From positions 186,001-250,000 of the forward strand of contig NZ_SUMC01000005.1 in assembly GCF_005047355.1 (NCBI RefSeq): a DNA stretch of 64,000 nucleotides, in the 5' to 3' direction. Both the position numbers and the translations under genes were made by a program. This DNA is from Actinacidiphila oryziradicis. GTDB lineage: Bacteria > Actinomycetota > Actinomycetes > Streptomycetales > Streptomycetaceae. The notes beneath the pieces were generated by a model. That model made no database searches. It had not been told where the DNA came from and worked only from the letters and a program-made list of their open reading frames with translations. Numbering within the stretch: the first letter of the stretch is position 1; every line of letters begins with the position of its first letter. Below are positions 50,331 through 58,286 of the stretch, one piece after another.

Positions 50331-51681
50331 TGCGGCTGGGGCGGGTGACGCGGGTCTTCCGGTCGGCTCCACGAGGTTTCGGCGCTCGCGCGTCCTGGTC
50401 TCCGGCCACTCCGGTACCAGTCATGCAGGCCGCCGCGAGAGCGGCGAGGTTCCTGGCTGCGTTCTCGTCCCGGTCCATGACCAGGGGACAGGAATCGCAG
50501 TCGAAGACTCGGACGTGCAGCGGCAGCTTGGCTTTCACCGCACCGCAGTCCGAGCAGGTTTTCGAGGAGGGATACCAGCGGCTGGCGACCACCGTGCGGC
50601 AGCCGTTCCGCTTGGTCTTGTAGGTGATCTGACGACGGATCTCCCCGAACCCGGCATCAGCGATCTTCCGGGCCAGGCGCCGGTTGCGGAGCATTCCGGC
50701 GACGTTGAGGTCTTCGACCACGACGGTGCCGTACTCGCTCGTGATCGTGGTGGTGAGCTTGTGCAGGGCATCGGCGCGCAGGTGCGCGACCCGGTGGTGG
50801 ACCCGGTTGCGCTCGGTGTTGGCCTTCAACCAGCGTTTGGACGGCTTCTGACCGGTCCTGCGGTCCGGGCCTTGCCTGCGGCAGACGCGACGTGACATGC
50901 GCCCCAGGGTCTTGAGGGCGGTGTCGTAGTGCGCCGGGTTCGGGATGCAGCGGATCTCCCCGAGGGAGTCGGCCATCACTGCGAGGACCTTCACCCCGAG
51001 GTCAACGCCCACGGCGACCTGCGGACGGGCGACGCGCTCCAGTTCCCGCTTGACCTCGACCTGGAACGAGACGAACCAGCGTCCGCGCTCGTACCTGATC
51101 GTGGCGGACAGGATGCGGGCGGTGCCGTTGCTGACGCGCCGCTCAAGCTTGCGGGTGGACTCGTGGGTGCGGATCGTCCCCAGCCGGGGCAACGTCACAT
51201 GCCTGCGGTCCGCCTCGACGCGGATGGTGCCGGTGGTGAACCGGCACGCGAGGCGAGCGCGGTGCTTGGACTTGCGGCGGGGCATCCCGACCCGCTTGCC
51301 CTTGCGCTTGCCCTGCTTAGACTTCGCGTAGTTGTCGAACGCGGCAGCAGCGTTCGCGAGACCGGTGGAGTACGCCTCCTTGGAGTTTTCCTCCCACCAC
51401 CCGGCAAACCGGGGGTCGATCTTCTTCGCCTCGTTGAACACCTTCCGCAGCGCGGGCAGCGACCACGGCCGCCAATGCGTCAGCCCGTCCTCGGGGACGC
51501 CGTACGACTCCTCGGCCCTCCGCTGCCACCACGATGCCTCAACCCAGGTCACCGCCCAGTTGAAGGAGGCACGGGCCGCACCGCAGTGGGAGAACATCAT
51601 CTGCCTGGTTGTCGCGCTCGGGTCCAGCGCGTACCTGTACGCCTGCACCACGAACCCCGGCTGCGGCATGAACTTCCTCAC
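50233..51681 (-). CDS. tnpB: TnpB RNA-guided nuclease of the IS607-type element
   Basis: A 482-residue TnpB. The RuvC triad is intact: D227 in VGVDLGVKVLAV, E323 in VVVEDLNVAG and D405 in MDRDENAARN. The zinc ribbon CSDCG...CDSC is present between the last two. The N-terminal helix-turn-helix (YRYALDPSATTRQMMFSHCG) is as in the family. TnpB uses an RNA from the element's right end to cut DNA and preserve the element. GTG 51681 overlaps the tnpA stop as GTGA; ATG 51669 is an alternative. The about 70-residue C-terminal tail is arginine- and proline-rich and overlaps the predicted guide-RNA gene. Confidence 0.92.
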   Translation of the reverse strand: MRKFMPQPGFVVQAYRYALDPSATTRQMMFSHCGAARASFNWAVTWVEASWWQRRAEESYGVPEDGLTHWRPWSLPALRKVFNEAKKIDPRFAGWWEENSKEAYSTGLANAAAAFDNYAKSKQGKRKGKRVGMPRRKSKHRARLACRFTTGTIRVEADRRHVTLPRLGTIRTHESTRKLERRVSNGTARILSATIRYERGRWFVSFQVEVKRELERVARPQVAVGVDLGVKVLAVMADSLGEIRCIPNPAHYDTALKTLGRMSRRVCRRQGPDRRTGQKPSKRWLKANTERNRVHHRVAHLRADALHKLTTTITSEYGTVVVEDLNVAGMLRNRRLARKIADAGFGEIRRQITYKTKRNGCRTVVASRWYPSSKTCSDCGAVKAKLPLHVRVFDCDSCPLVMDRDENAARNLAALAAACMTGTGVAGDQDARAPKPRGADRKTRVTRPSRKAEAGRAGGTRLPHQQQKETRDRTQTKALTLW

Positions 51682-52286
51682 CCGGCGTTCTCGCCCGTCA
51701 CGGCGGCCATCGCACGGGCGGCACGGTTCTTCGCGGCCCGGTGCCCGTACAGCCGGGCGCACATAGAGGTGAGGACTTCGGTGATATCCCGGACCAGATC
51801 GCTGGTCGTCTCCTGCGGGTCGAGCACCACCAGGCGGCGGCCTGATGCCGACAGCGCGGATTCGAGGTGCTCGACTCCGAAGCGGGCGAGACGGTCGCGG
51901 TGTTCCACGACGATGACGGTAGCGGTCGGGTCCGACAGGACGCGGTGCAGCTTGCGCCGCTTCCCGTTCAGCCCAGACCCGACCTCGGTCACCACCTCGG
52001 CGACCGCGAGCCCGAGCCCAGTGGCTCCCTGGACGACACGGGAGACCTGCCGGTCAAGATCCTGCTTCTGGTCTGCGGAAGAGACGCGGCAGTACGCCAC
52101 GGTCCGGCCGGACACAGGTACTTCGGGTTCGACAACGAGCCAGGAGCCAGAAGGAGTCTGGACGACGGGAACCGGCATCTTGCCGTCCCGCGCCCACTCC
52201 CACGCGGTCTGGTAGTGCACACCAGCCCGCTTCGCCCACTCCGAAAGCTTCACACGATCACGATAGACCATAAGAGAAGCTGACAT
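51678..52286 (-). CDS. tnpA: IS607-type TnpA serine recombinase
   Basis: A 202-residue transposase with a MerR-like DNA-binding N-terminus (KLSEWAKRAGVHYQTAWEWARDGKMP, residues 13-38) and a serine-resolvase catalytic domain. The nucleophile is S69 in AYCRVSSADQKQDLDRQ, and the arginine-bearing EHRDRLARFG follows. This domain order is diagnostic for IS607. The enzyme integrates circular element DNA with little target specificity. ATG 52286 is used; ATG 52271 is possible. All catalytic residues are present, so it may be active. Confidence 0.93.
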   Translation of the reverse strand: MSASLMVYRDRVKLSEWAKRAGVHYQTAWEWARDGKMPVPVVQTPSGSWLVVEPEVPVSGRTVAYCRVSSADQKQDLDRQVSRVVQGATGLGLAVAEVVTEVGSGLNGKRRKLHRVLSDPTATVIVVEHRDRLARFGVEHLESALSASGRRLVVLDPQETTSDLVRDITEVLTSMCARLYGHRAAKNRAARAMAAVTGENAG

Positions 52287-52349
52287 TTACCTATGCATCA
52301 TGCAACAGTTGACAGTTCCTCAGCGGCCGGCGAGGAATATGACGTGCGA

Positions 52350-52841
52350 TCAGTCATCCTCGTCCCCGGCCATCCCGGCCTCGTAGGCGAGCAACGTGTC
52401 AATGAACGTCCGTCTTTGGTCGGGCGTCAGCGGTGCCAGGGCATGACGCCAGGCGGTGGCCCCCTGGGCCAGCCAGTCGGCGATGGGCGGCCGCTTGCTG
52501 TCGTTGATGCTCACGATGCGTCGGCGGCGGTCCGAGTCGTCCTCGCGTCGCTCCAGGATCCCCTTGCGGCTCAACTCGCCGACCATGAGGCTCACGGTCG
52601 TCGGTGCTACCCCCAGCCGCGCAGCCAGGTCGTTCACGGCCATCGGCCCGTCGAAGAGCAGATAGGACAGCAGCGACAGATGTCGCGGCGCCAAGGCGAG
52701 CGACTGGAGCTCGTCGGGCACCGGGATTCGCTTCGCCCGCCCGACCATGCGGGGCATGAGCAGCAGCAATTCCCTGATGGCATCGTCGACGCCCGGGGCG
52801 GATCCGCCCCGACCGCCGTCCCGTCGGCCCTCCATTGACAT
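52350..52841 (-). CDS. MarR-family transcriptional regulator
   Basis: A 163-residue MarR regulator. The winged helix is MAVNDLAARLGVAPTTVSLMVGELSRKGILERREDDSDRR with the wing RRRIVSIND, flanked by dimerisation helices. It is transcribed away from a tautomerase-like gene 95 bases off, and a palindrome lies in between. MarR proteins usually repress such a neighbour until a phenolic or other small ligand binds. ATG 52841 has GGAGGG about 12 bases upstream. The IS607-type element lies just beyond its 3' end. Confidence 0.9.
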   Translation of the reverse strand: MSMEGRRDGGRGGSAPGVDDAIRELLLLMPRMVGRAKRIPVPDELQSLALAPRHLSLLSYLLFDGPMAVNDLAARLGVAPTTVSLMVGELSRKGILERREDDSDRRRRIVSINDSKRPPIADWLAQGATAWRHALAPLTPDQRRTFIDTLLAYEAGMAGDEDD

Positions 52842-52875
52842 CGACCATCCCTCCACATAGCTTTGAGAGTAAAGG

Positions 52876-52896
52876 TTCTTTGTTCGCAAAGCAGAA
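52876..52896. promoter_or_regulatory. MarR-type operator between the regulator and the tautomerase gene
   Basis: The sequence centred on ctttg-ttcg-caaag (52878-52891), extending to ttct...agaa on both sides, is a near-perfect palindrome. It lies in the 95-base divergent gap where a MarR dimer would overlap both promoters. Confidence 0.6.
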
Positions 52897-52936
52897 TCGC
52901 TTTCATGCTAGTGAACCAGCCGAAGGGGGATTCACC

Positions 52937-53320
52937 ATGCCGCACTTCAACGTGCAGATCCGCGAAGAGGAGCTGGATGGAAAGGTCGAGCCGAAGCTCA
53001 TCCGGGCGCTGACCGAAGCGGTGGTCACGGTGTACGGCGAGTGGGCTCGCGCAGTCGCCGTCGTGGAGCTGTTCGGCATCCCGCAGCGCCGTTGGGGCAT
53101 CGGCGGCATACCTTCCGAAGCGAACGCACCGATCGTCACCCTGAACATGCGTGAACCGGCATTGAATCTGCCGGGGATCGGCAACGCCCCCGCAGGGCTG
53201 ATCGCGTCCATCACCGATGCCATGGTCACGGTCTTCGGGGAGCCCGTCCGGAAGCGCGTGACCGTGCTGGTCGTCGGCGTCCCCGCAGGACGCTCCGGAG
53301 TTGGCGGGGAAGCCGTCTGA
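52937..53320 (+). CDS. Tautomerase-family protein
   Basis: A 127-residue protein starting Met-Pro, the hallmark of the tautomerase superfamily whose N-terminal proline is the catalytic base after Met removal. It seems to be built of two beta-alpha-beta units: the first (PHFNVQIREEELDGKVEPKL...VTVYGEWARAVAVVELF) and the second (APIVTLNMREPALNLPGIG...VTVFGEPVRKRVTVLVVG) share the TVxxVxGExxRxxVxV pattern, though only the first has its own start proline. It diverges from a MarR regulator that probably controls it. The reaction may be a keto-enol tautomerisation or dehalogenation of an aromatic breakdown product. Confidence 0.75.
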   Translation: MPHFNVQIREEELDGKVEPKLIRALTEAVVTVYGEWARAVAVVELFGIPQRRWGIGGIPSEANAPIVTLNMREPALNLPGIGNAPAGLIASITDAMVTVFGEPVRKRVTVLVVGVPAGRSGVGGEAV

Positions 53321-53642
53321 GCGAGGGGCCAGGCCGGGGCAGTGTGAAGCGGACAGCCCTGGGGCCGGTCGCCGCTGCCGCCAGCCGGACCGGTGACGTC
53401 TCCGCCGTGCACGGTGTCGTGGTCCTCGCCCGGCGCGATGGAGATGCACCCGCGCCGCCAAGCGGACCGGCTTCCACCACCTGCACGCCACCGAGGTCCA
53501 CCCCCTCACCCCGAGGTTCGGACCACCGGACGGCAACCGCAGACAGCCACGCCGCGCCCGAAAAGCCTGGAAACCACAGGCACACACAGAGTTCTAGAGA
53601 CGCTGCCGTGGTGACGCGCTGCGGACGGACGACGTTCCCCTC
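53321..53642. other. Stretch without a recognisable gene
   Basis: No convincing gene is seen in these 322 bases. Several short GC-rich frames exist on both strands, but none starts with a ribosome site or matches a family. A minus-strand reading includes HGGDVTGPAGGSGDRPQGC, of unknown meaning. Confidence 0.35.
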
Positions 53643-54047
53643 TCAAAGCCGGGCAGGCCAGCAGCCGGGCGCGGCGAAGAACGCGAGGAGAGCGACACAC
53701 AGCACGCCCAGGGCGGCCGCCGCGAGGTACAGGGCGACGCATCTGCGCATGAGGCGGTGGCGCAGCGCGTCGTAGCGGGCTTGGTACTCAGCGCGGAGCT
53801 GGCGTGCCCGGTGTGCGGTGGCCTGCCAGATGCGCTGGGACACGGCGAGGCGGTGCTGGGTGTAGAGGTGGACGACCTCCTCGTGCTGCACGGTGGTCAG
53901 CCATGGCAGGTGCTGGGCGAAGGCCTCTGCTTCCTGGTGCGCGGTCGTTCGTTCGCGCTCCAGCAGGAGGTATCCCTCCAACTGGGCGATGCCGGCCCGG
54001 ATTTCCTCTTCACCGGTCGGCCGGCCGGTTGGCTGTCGCTCGCTCAT
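53643..54047 (-). CDS. Small membrane-anchored coiled-coil protein after ctaD
   Basis: A 134-residue protein. Residues 1-95 are highly charged and helical (EEEIRAGIAQLEGYLLLERER...RAEYQARYDALRHRLM), likely a coiled coil facing the cytoplasm. A single C-terminal helix (VALYLAAAALGVLCVALLAFF) anchors it. It begins 18 bases after the ctaD stop and is on the same strand. It may be an accessory to the oxidase or a tail-anchored scaffold. No known family is recognised. Confidence 0.6.
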   Translation of the reverse strand: MSERQPTGRPTGEEEIRAGIAQLEGYLLLERERTTAHQEAEAFAQHLPWLTTVQHEEVVHLYTQHRLAVSQRIWQATAHRARQLRAEYQARYDALRHRLMRRCVALYLAAAALGVLCVALLAFFAAPGCWPARL

Positions 54048-54064
54048 GTCCAAGGTCCCGGGTG

Positions 54065-55795
54065 TCAGCCTGTGCCGCCGGTCGGGGGGCGGTCGGTGGC
54101 GCCGGGGTCGGGTTCGACCATGTCGCGCTGCCCGCCGGGGAGTTCCCCCTCGGCGATGACCCCTGGGTGGTGCAGGTCGAAGGCCGGGGATTCGGAACGG
54201 ATCCGGGGCAGGGCGAGGAAGTTGTGGCGGGGCGGGGGGCAGGAAGTGGCCCATTCCAGGGAGCGGCCGTATCCCCAGGGGTCGTCCGTCTCGACCTTCT
54301 TGCCTTCCTTGGCGGTCTTCCACACGTTGTAGAGGAACGGCAGGGTGGACAGGCCGAGCAGGAACGAGCTGATGGTCGACACGGTGTTGAGAGCGGTAAA
54401 GCCGTCGGCGACCAGGTAGTCGGCGTAGCGGCGGGGCATGCCATTGGTGCCGAGCCAGTGCTGGACGAGGAAGGTACCGTGGAATCCGACGAAGAGGGTC
54501 CAGAATTGGATCTTGCCAAGGCGTTCGTCGAGCATCGTCCCGGTGAACTTGGGCCACCAGAAATAGAATCCGCCGAACGTGGCGAACACCACGGTGCCGA
54601 ACAGGACGTAGTGGAAGTGGGCCACGACGAAATAGGAGTCGGTGACGTGCCAGTCAAGTGGCGGTGACGCCAGGATCACGCCGGTCAGTCCGCCGAACAG
54701 GAACGTGACCAGGAACCCGATCGACCACAGCATCGGCGTCTCGAACGAGAGCGACCCGTTCCACATGGTGCCGATCCAGTTGAAGAATTTGACTCCGGTC
54801 GGCACCGCGATCAGATAGGACATGAAGGAGAAAAAGGGAAGCAGAACCGCGCCGGTGGCGAACATGTGGTGGGCCCAGACCGTCGCCGACAGGCCGGCGA
54901 TGCTGATCGTCGCCGCGATCAGCCCCACGTAACCGAAGACCGGTTTACGGGAGAACACCGGCAGGATCTCGGTCACGATGCCGAAGAACGGCAGCGCGAC
55001 GATGTAGACCTCCGGGTGCCCGAAGAACCAGAACAGGTGCTGCCACAGGATCGGACCGCCATTGGCGGGATCGTAGACGTGCGCACCGAATTTGCGGTCC
55101 GCCTCCAGGGCCAGTAGCGCGGCGGCGAAGACGGGAAAGGCGAGCAGCACCAGGACGCTGGTGAGCAGCACGTTCCAGGTGAAGATGGGCATACGGAACA
55201 TCGTCATTCCGGGGGCGCGCATACAGATGATGGTGGTGATGAAGTTGACGGCACCCAGGATGGTGCCGAATCCGTTCAGGACCAGGCCCATCACCCACAT
55301 GTCCCCGCCGATCCCCGGCGAGCGGACGCCGTCGGACAGTGGGGCGTAGGCCGTCCAGCCGAAGTCCGGGCCACCGTCTGGCAGGAGCAGGCTGGCGAGC
55401 ACGATGAGAGAGCCGAAGAGAAACAGCCAGTACGCGAACATGTTCAGGCGCGGGAACGCCACATCCGGCGCGCCGATCTGCAGCGGCATGATCGCGTTGG
55501 TGAAGCCGGCGAACATGGGGGTGGCGAACAGCAGCAGCATGGCGGTGCCGTGCATGGTGAACAGCTGGTTGTACTGCTCGTTCGTCATGATCTGCAGCCC
55601 TGGCCGCGCCAGCTCGGCGCGCATCATCAGGGCCATCGCGCCTGCCAGCAGGAAGAAGACGAAGGAGGTCACCATGTACATGGTGCCGATCTTCTTGTGG
55701 TCCGTGGTCGACAGCCATGACACCGCCACCGCTCCCGGCGACCTCTTCGGCACAAGCCGCTGCTCCTGAGCATGCTGCTGCTCCTGCGTCGCCAC
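54065..55795 (-). CDS. ctaD: Cytochrome c oxidase subunit I (additional copy)
   Basis: A 576-residue aa3-type oxidase subunit I with twelve helices. Landmarks are the heme-a histidine in FTMHGTAML, the CuB ligand and tyrosine cross-link region [11 protein letters not shown], the paired histidines in WAHHMFATG, the heme-a3/heme-a histidines in [10 protein letters not shown], and the K-channel region. The N-terminus [13 protein letters not shown] is typical. GTG 55795 follows GGAGAGG; GTG 55813 is possible. No other oxidase subunit (ctaC, ctaE) is adjacent, so this is an orphan paralogue and would have to use subunits from elsewhere. Confidence 0.94.
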   Translation of the reverse strand: MATQEQQHAQEQRLVPKRSPGAVAVSWLSTTDHKKIGTMYMVTSFVFFLLAGAMALMMRAELARPGLQIMTNEQYNQLFTMHGTAMLLLFATPMFAGFTNAIMPLQIGAPDVAFPRLNMFAYWLFLFGSLIVLASLLLPDGGPDFGWTAYAPLSDGVRSPGIGGDMWVMGLVLNGFGTILGAVNFITTIICMRAPGMTMFRMPIFTWNVLLTSVLVLLAFPVFAAALLALEADRKFGAHVYDPANGGPILWQHLFWFFGHPEVYIVALPFFGIVTEILPVFSRKPVFGYVGLIAATISIAGLSATVWAHHMFATGAVLLPFFSFMSYLIAVPTGVKFFNWIGTMWNGSLSFETPMLWSIGFLVTFLFGGLTGVILASPPLDWHVTDSYFVVAHFHYVLFGTVVFATFGGFYFWWPKFTGTMLDERLGKIQFWTLFVGFHGTFLVQHWLGTNGMPRRYADYLVADGFTALNTVSTISSFLLGLSTLPFLYNVWKTAKEGKKVETDDPWGYGRSLEWATSCPPPRHNFLALPRIRSESPAFDLHHPGVIAEGELPGGQRDMVEPDPGATDRPPTGGTG

Positions 55796-56145
55796 GATTC
55801 TCGCCCTCTCCACAATGACCCATATACAGACGTCCTACGCCAAGGGGCGCTTTGCGCAAGAAACCCCAAGGTGACGTTGATACCGCGCGAATGCTCCGAA
55901 GGCGCGGCTTGAGCCGATCGTGGGCGCGTAGATCTCTCATCACTTCAACACTTCAACTCACTTCAACGCCGCGCCCGGCGACGTGTTTCGGACAGGGCGG
56001 GAACGGTGTGTCAGGACCCTTTCGCTCCACCCGGTCGGCTGGAACCATATCTTCACGTCTCCGAACAGAGTTCACAGACATGGACGCCGGGTCGCGTGAC
56101 GCCACCCGGCGCGCGACCGCACCCGCAACCGGAAGGCACTCACTC
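55796..56145. other. Divergent promoter region of ctaD and the GH88/105 gene
   Basis: These 350 bases hold no gene I can support. They include the triple CACTTCAA repeat and the leader of the GH88/105 gene, and are more AT-rich than coding DNA around. Confidence 0.4.
55941..55966. repeat. Three direct repeats CACTTCAA
   Basis: The 8-mer cacttcaa occurs at 55941, 55949 and 55959, at spacings of 8 and 10 bases. Closely spaced direct repeats 180-205 bases before the GH88/105 start could bind a regulator. No family is recognised. Confidence 0.5.
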
Positions 56146-57288
56146 ATGGAACGACGTCGATTCGTCACCGCCGGTGCTGCCCTGGCGGCCACCCTGCCCG
56201 CCTGGTCTCCCACCGGCGCGGCCGCCGCCACACGGCCGCGGACCGTGGCCGGCCGGCTGCCCGCCCTCGCGGACGTGGTGTCCGTACTCCGCCTGGTCGC
56301 CGACCACTGGATCGGCGCGAACACCGACCCCGGCGACAACCAGTGGGCACGCGCCACCTTCTTCAGCGGTCTCATGGCGCTCCACCGCCTCACCGGCGAA
56401 CCGCGCTACCTCAGCTACGCCCGCGGCTGGGCGGAGAAGCATTCCTACGCGCTGAACGGCGGCGTCACCACCCGGCACGCGGACAACCACTGCGCCGGCC
56501 AGACGTACCTCGACCTGTACGCGCTCGAGCCCGAGCAGGCGAAGATCGCAGCCATCGAGGCATCGCTGCGCCGCATGATCGCCGCTCCCGACGGATACGA
56601 CGACTGGACGTGGTGCGACGCTCTCCACATGGCCATGCCACCCTTCGCCCGGCTCGGTGTGCTGCGCGGCGAATCCGCCTTCGCGGACACCATGCACGGC
56701 CTGTACACCCACACCAAGAGCGCGGAGGGCGGTCCGGGCCTGTACGACACCGGCAGCGGCCTGTGGTATCGCGACGCGCGGTTCCTGCCCGGCGGGATCA
56801 CCTCGCCGGGCGGCCTGCCGGTGCTGTGGTCCCGCGGCAACGGCTGGGTGGCGGCAGCCCACGTGAAGGTGCTCAGCGCCCTGCCCACGACCCACCGGGA
56901 CGCCCCCGAGTACCGCCGCACACTGGCCGCCGGGCTCACCGCACTGCGCAAAGTCCAGCGCGCGGACGGCTTCTGGAACGTCAACCTCGCCGACCCCGCC
57001 CACCTGCCGGGCCCCGAGACCAGCGGCACCGCGTTCTTCACCTACGCCACGGCCTACGCGGCGCGAACCGGTCTGGTCACGGCCGGGCAGTACCGGCCCA
57101 TCGTCGCCGGCGCCTGGAACGGCCTGGTGACAACAGCCGTCCACCCGGACGGTTTCCTCGGCTACGTGCAGGGCGTCGGCGACCGGCCCGAATCAAGCCA
57201 GCCGGTGACCTACGACACCACCGCCGACTTCGGCGTCGGCGCATTTCTGCTGGCCGGTGCAGAAGTCGCCGCACTGGCCGGCACCTGA
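56146..57288 (+). CDS. Tat-exported GH88/105 family unsaturated glycuronyl hydrolase
   Basis: A 380-residue secreted hydrolase. The Tat signal (MERRRFVTAGAALAATLP) is followed by an alpha/alpha-barrel of the GH88/GH105 type with ADNHCAGQTYLDLY, the catalytic-site segment DDWTWCDALHMAMPPFARLG and LWSRGNGWVAAAHVKVL. The family removes unsaturated galacturonyl or glucuronyl residues left by polysaccharide lyases, for example from rhamnogalacturonan. ATG 56146 is where the Tat signal begins. No lyase gene is adjacent. Unlike most relatives, which are cytoplasmic, this one is predicted to be exported. Confidence 0.87.
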   Translation: MERRRFVTAGAALAATLPAWSPTGAAAATRPRTVAGRLPALADVVSVLRLVADHWIGANTDPGDNQWARATFFSGLMALHRLTGEPRYLSYARGWAEKHSYALNGGVTTRHADNHCAGQTYLDLYALEPEQAKIAAIEASLRRMIAAPDGYDDWTWCDALHMAMPPFARLGVLRGESAFADTMHGLYTHTKSAEGGPGLYDTGSGLWYRDARFLPGGITSPGGLPVLWSRGNGWVAAAHVKVLSALPTTHRDAPEYRRTLAAGLTALRKVQRADGFWNVNLADPAHLPGPETSGTAFFTYATAYAARTGLVTAGQYRPIVAGAWNGLVTTAVHPDGFLGYVQGVGDRPESSQPVTYDTTADFGVGAFLLAGAEVAALAGT

Positions 57289-57464
57289 GAACCGCCGCCC
57301 GACACGCCGGCCTGCCGCATCCAGCCGTAACCCCACCGGACGCCGCCGCTGGTGCCGGCGCCCGCCTGCGCCGGCCGGGGCCGGGTGCTGGCGCTGCGGG
57401 CCCGGCGCGCCGCCGACGGCGAACCGCGGTGACGCCCACGGGCCGGCCGCCGTACGATCCGGGC

Positions 57465-57980
57465 ATGGTTCACATACGTGGAATGACCGGGGCGGACATC
57501 GACGCCGTGGCGGCGGTCCGGGTGCGTGGCTGGCAGTCCGCGTACGCCGGGATCGTGCCGCAGCCGTATCTGGACGCGATGAGTGCCGAGGAGGACGCCG
57601 CGCGCCGCCGGGAGTACTTCGCGCGGTCCGACGGGCGGGCGGAGAACCTGGTAGCAGTGGACGGCACCGGAGTCATCGGCTGGGCGTCCCACGGTCCGTA
57701 CCGGGGCGAGGATGCCCGGACCGGCAATGGCGAGCTGTACGCGATCTACGTCCGCCCGGAGCTGATCGGCACCGGCGCCGGCCGTGCCCTGATGGATGCC
57801 GTACTCGAGCGCGCCGCCGAGCGCGGCTTCACGCGCCTGCGGCTGTGGGTGCTGGAGAAGAACGCCAGGGCCCGCCGGTTCTATGAGCGCGCCGGTTTCA
57901 CGCCGGACGGCGTGGAGCAGGATGAGGATTACTACGGCACCGCCCTCGCCGAGGTGCGCTACGTACGGGACCTCACATAA
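57465..57980 (+). CDS. GNAT-family N-acetyltransferase
   Basis: A 171-residue GNAT enzyme. The acetyl-CoA loop appears as IYVRPELIGTGAGRALMDAV (V-R-P...G-x-G-x-G/A), followed by LWVLEKNARARRFYERAGF, the classical motif B. The N-terminal WQSAYAGIVPQPYLDAM is frequent in this Streptomyces subfamily. It transfers acetyl to an amine of unknown identity. The start ATG 57465 has a weak ribosome site. It is a single gene between the GH88/105 gene and the ethylmalonyl-CoA locus. Confidence 0.9.
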   Translation: MVHIRGMTGADIDAVAAVRVRGWQSAYAGIVPQPYLDAMSAEEDAARRREYFARSDGRAENLVAVDGTGVIGWASHGPYRGEDARTGNGELYAIYVRPELIGTGAGRALMDAVLERAAERGFTRLRLWVLEKNARARRFYERAGFTPDGVEQDEDYYGTALAEVRYVRDLT

Positions 57981-58286
57981 CCGGACGCGCTCATCTGTCG
58001 GCGGTGCAAATCACATGCGCGGAAGTCTGGCGCGTAGGTTACTCCCCAGTTACCCTCGAACCAACGTGCACGGCGGCCTGGTGACGCAGCCGCCGCGCAC
58101 GTGGCACCAACAGCACCAACAGCATTACGTCGGTTCGGCACCATCGCGGCGCAGCCCCGGGACAGGGCGGCGCCACCCCCTCATGCGGGCACGCATACCT
58201 GCGTACAGGCCCCGCGACTCCACCCAGCTCCTCCACCGCGTATGCGAGTGCGCATCCGCGGTCCCCTCAGCATCTGGAGTTCCGCG
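57981..58286. other. Promoter region of the hydroxyacyl-CoA dehydrogenase gene
   Basis: No gene is seen in these 306 bases. They contain a long hairpin, gtgcacggcggc (58066-58077) with gccgccgcgcac (58089-58100), two GTTAC repeats (58038, 58049), and a double CACCAACAG (58105-58122). One or more could be control elements or a GNAT terminator. Confidence 0.45.

Larger units (their letters stand above)
50166..52330 (-). mobile_element. IS607-type insertion sequence with tnpA and tnpB
   Basis: A complete-looking IS607-type element. Reading on the minus strand it carries a serine-recombinase transposase (52286-51678) and an overlapping tnpB (51681-50233). The right end lies near 50166-50230, where the sensor-kinase similarity ends, and contains a stable hairpin. 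The left end lies between tnpA and about 52330 and includes the repeated motifs TGTCAACTGT / ATGATGCATAGG, which could be transposase sites. Exact ends cannot be fixed because IS607 elements make no target duplication. There are no inverted repeats, as expected for this family. Confidence 0.8.

Noticed and set aside
58104..58123. Possible CRISPR-like repeat CACCAACAG
   Set aside because: Only two directly adjacent copies without spacers; no cas gene in the window.
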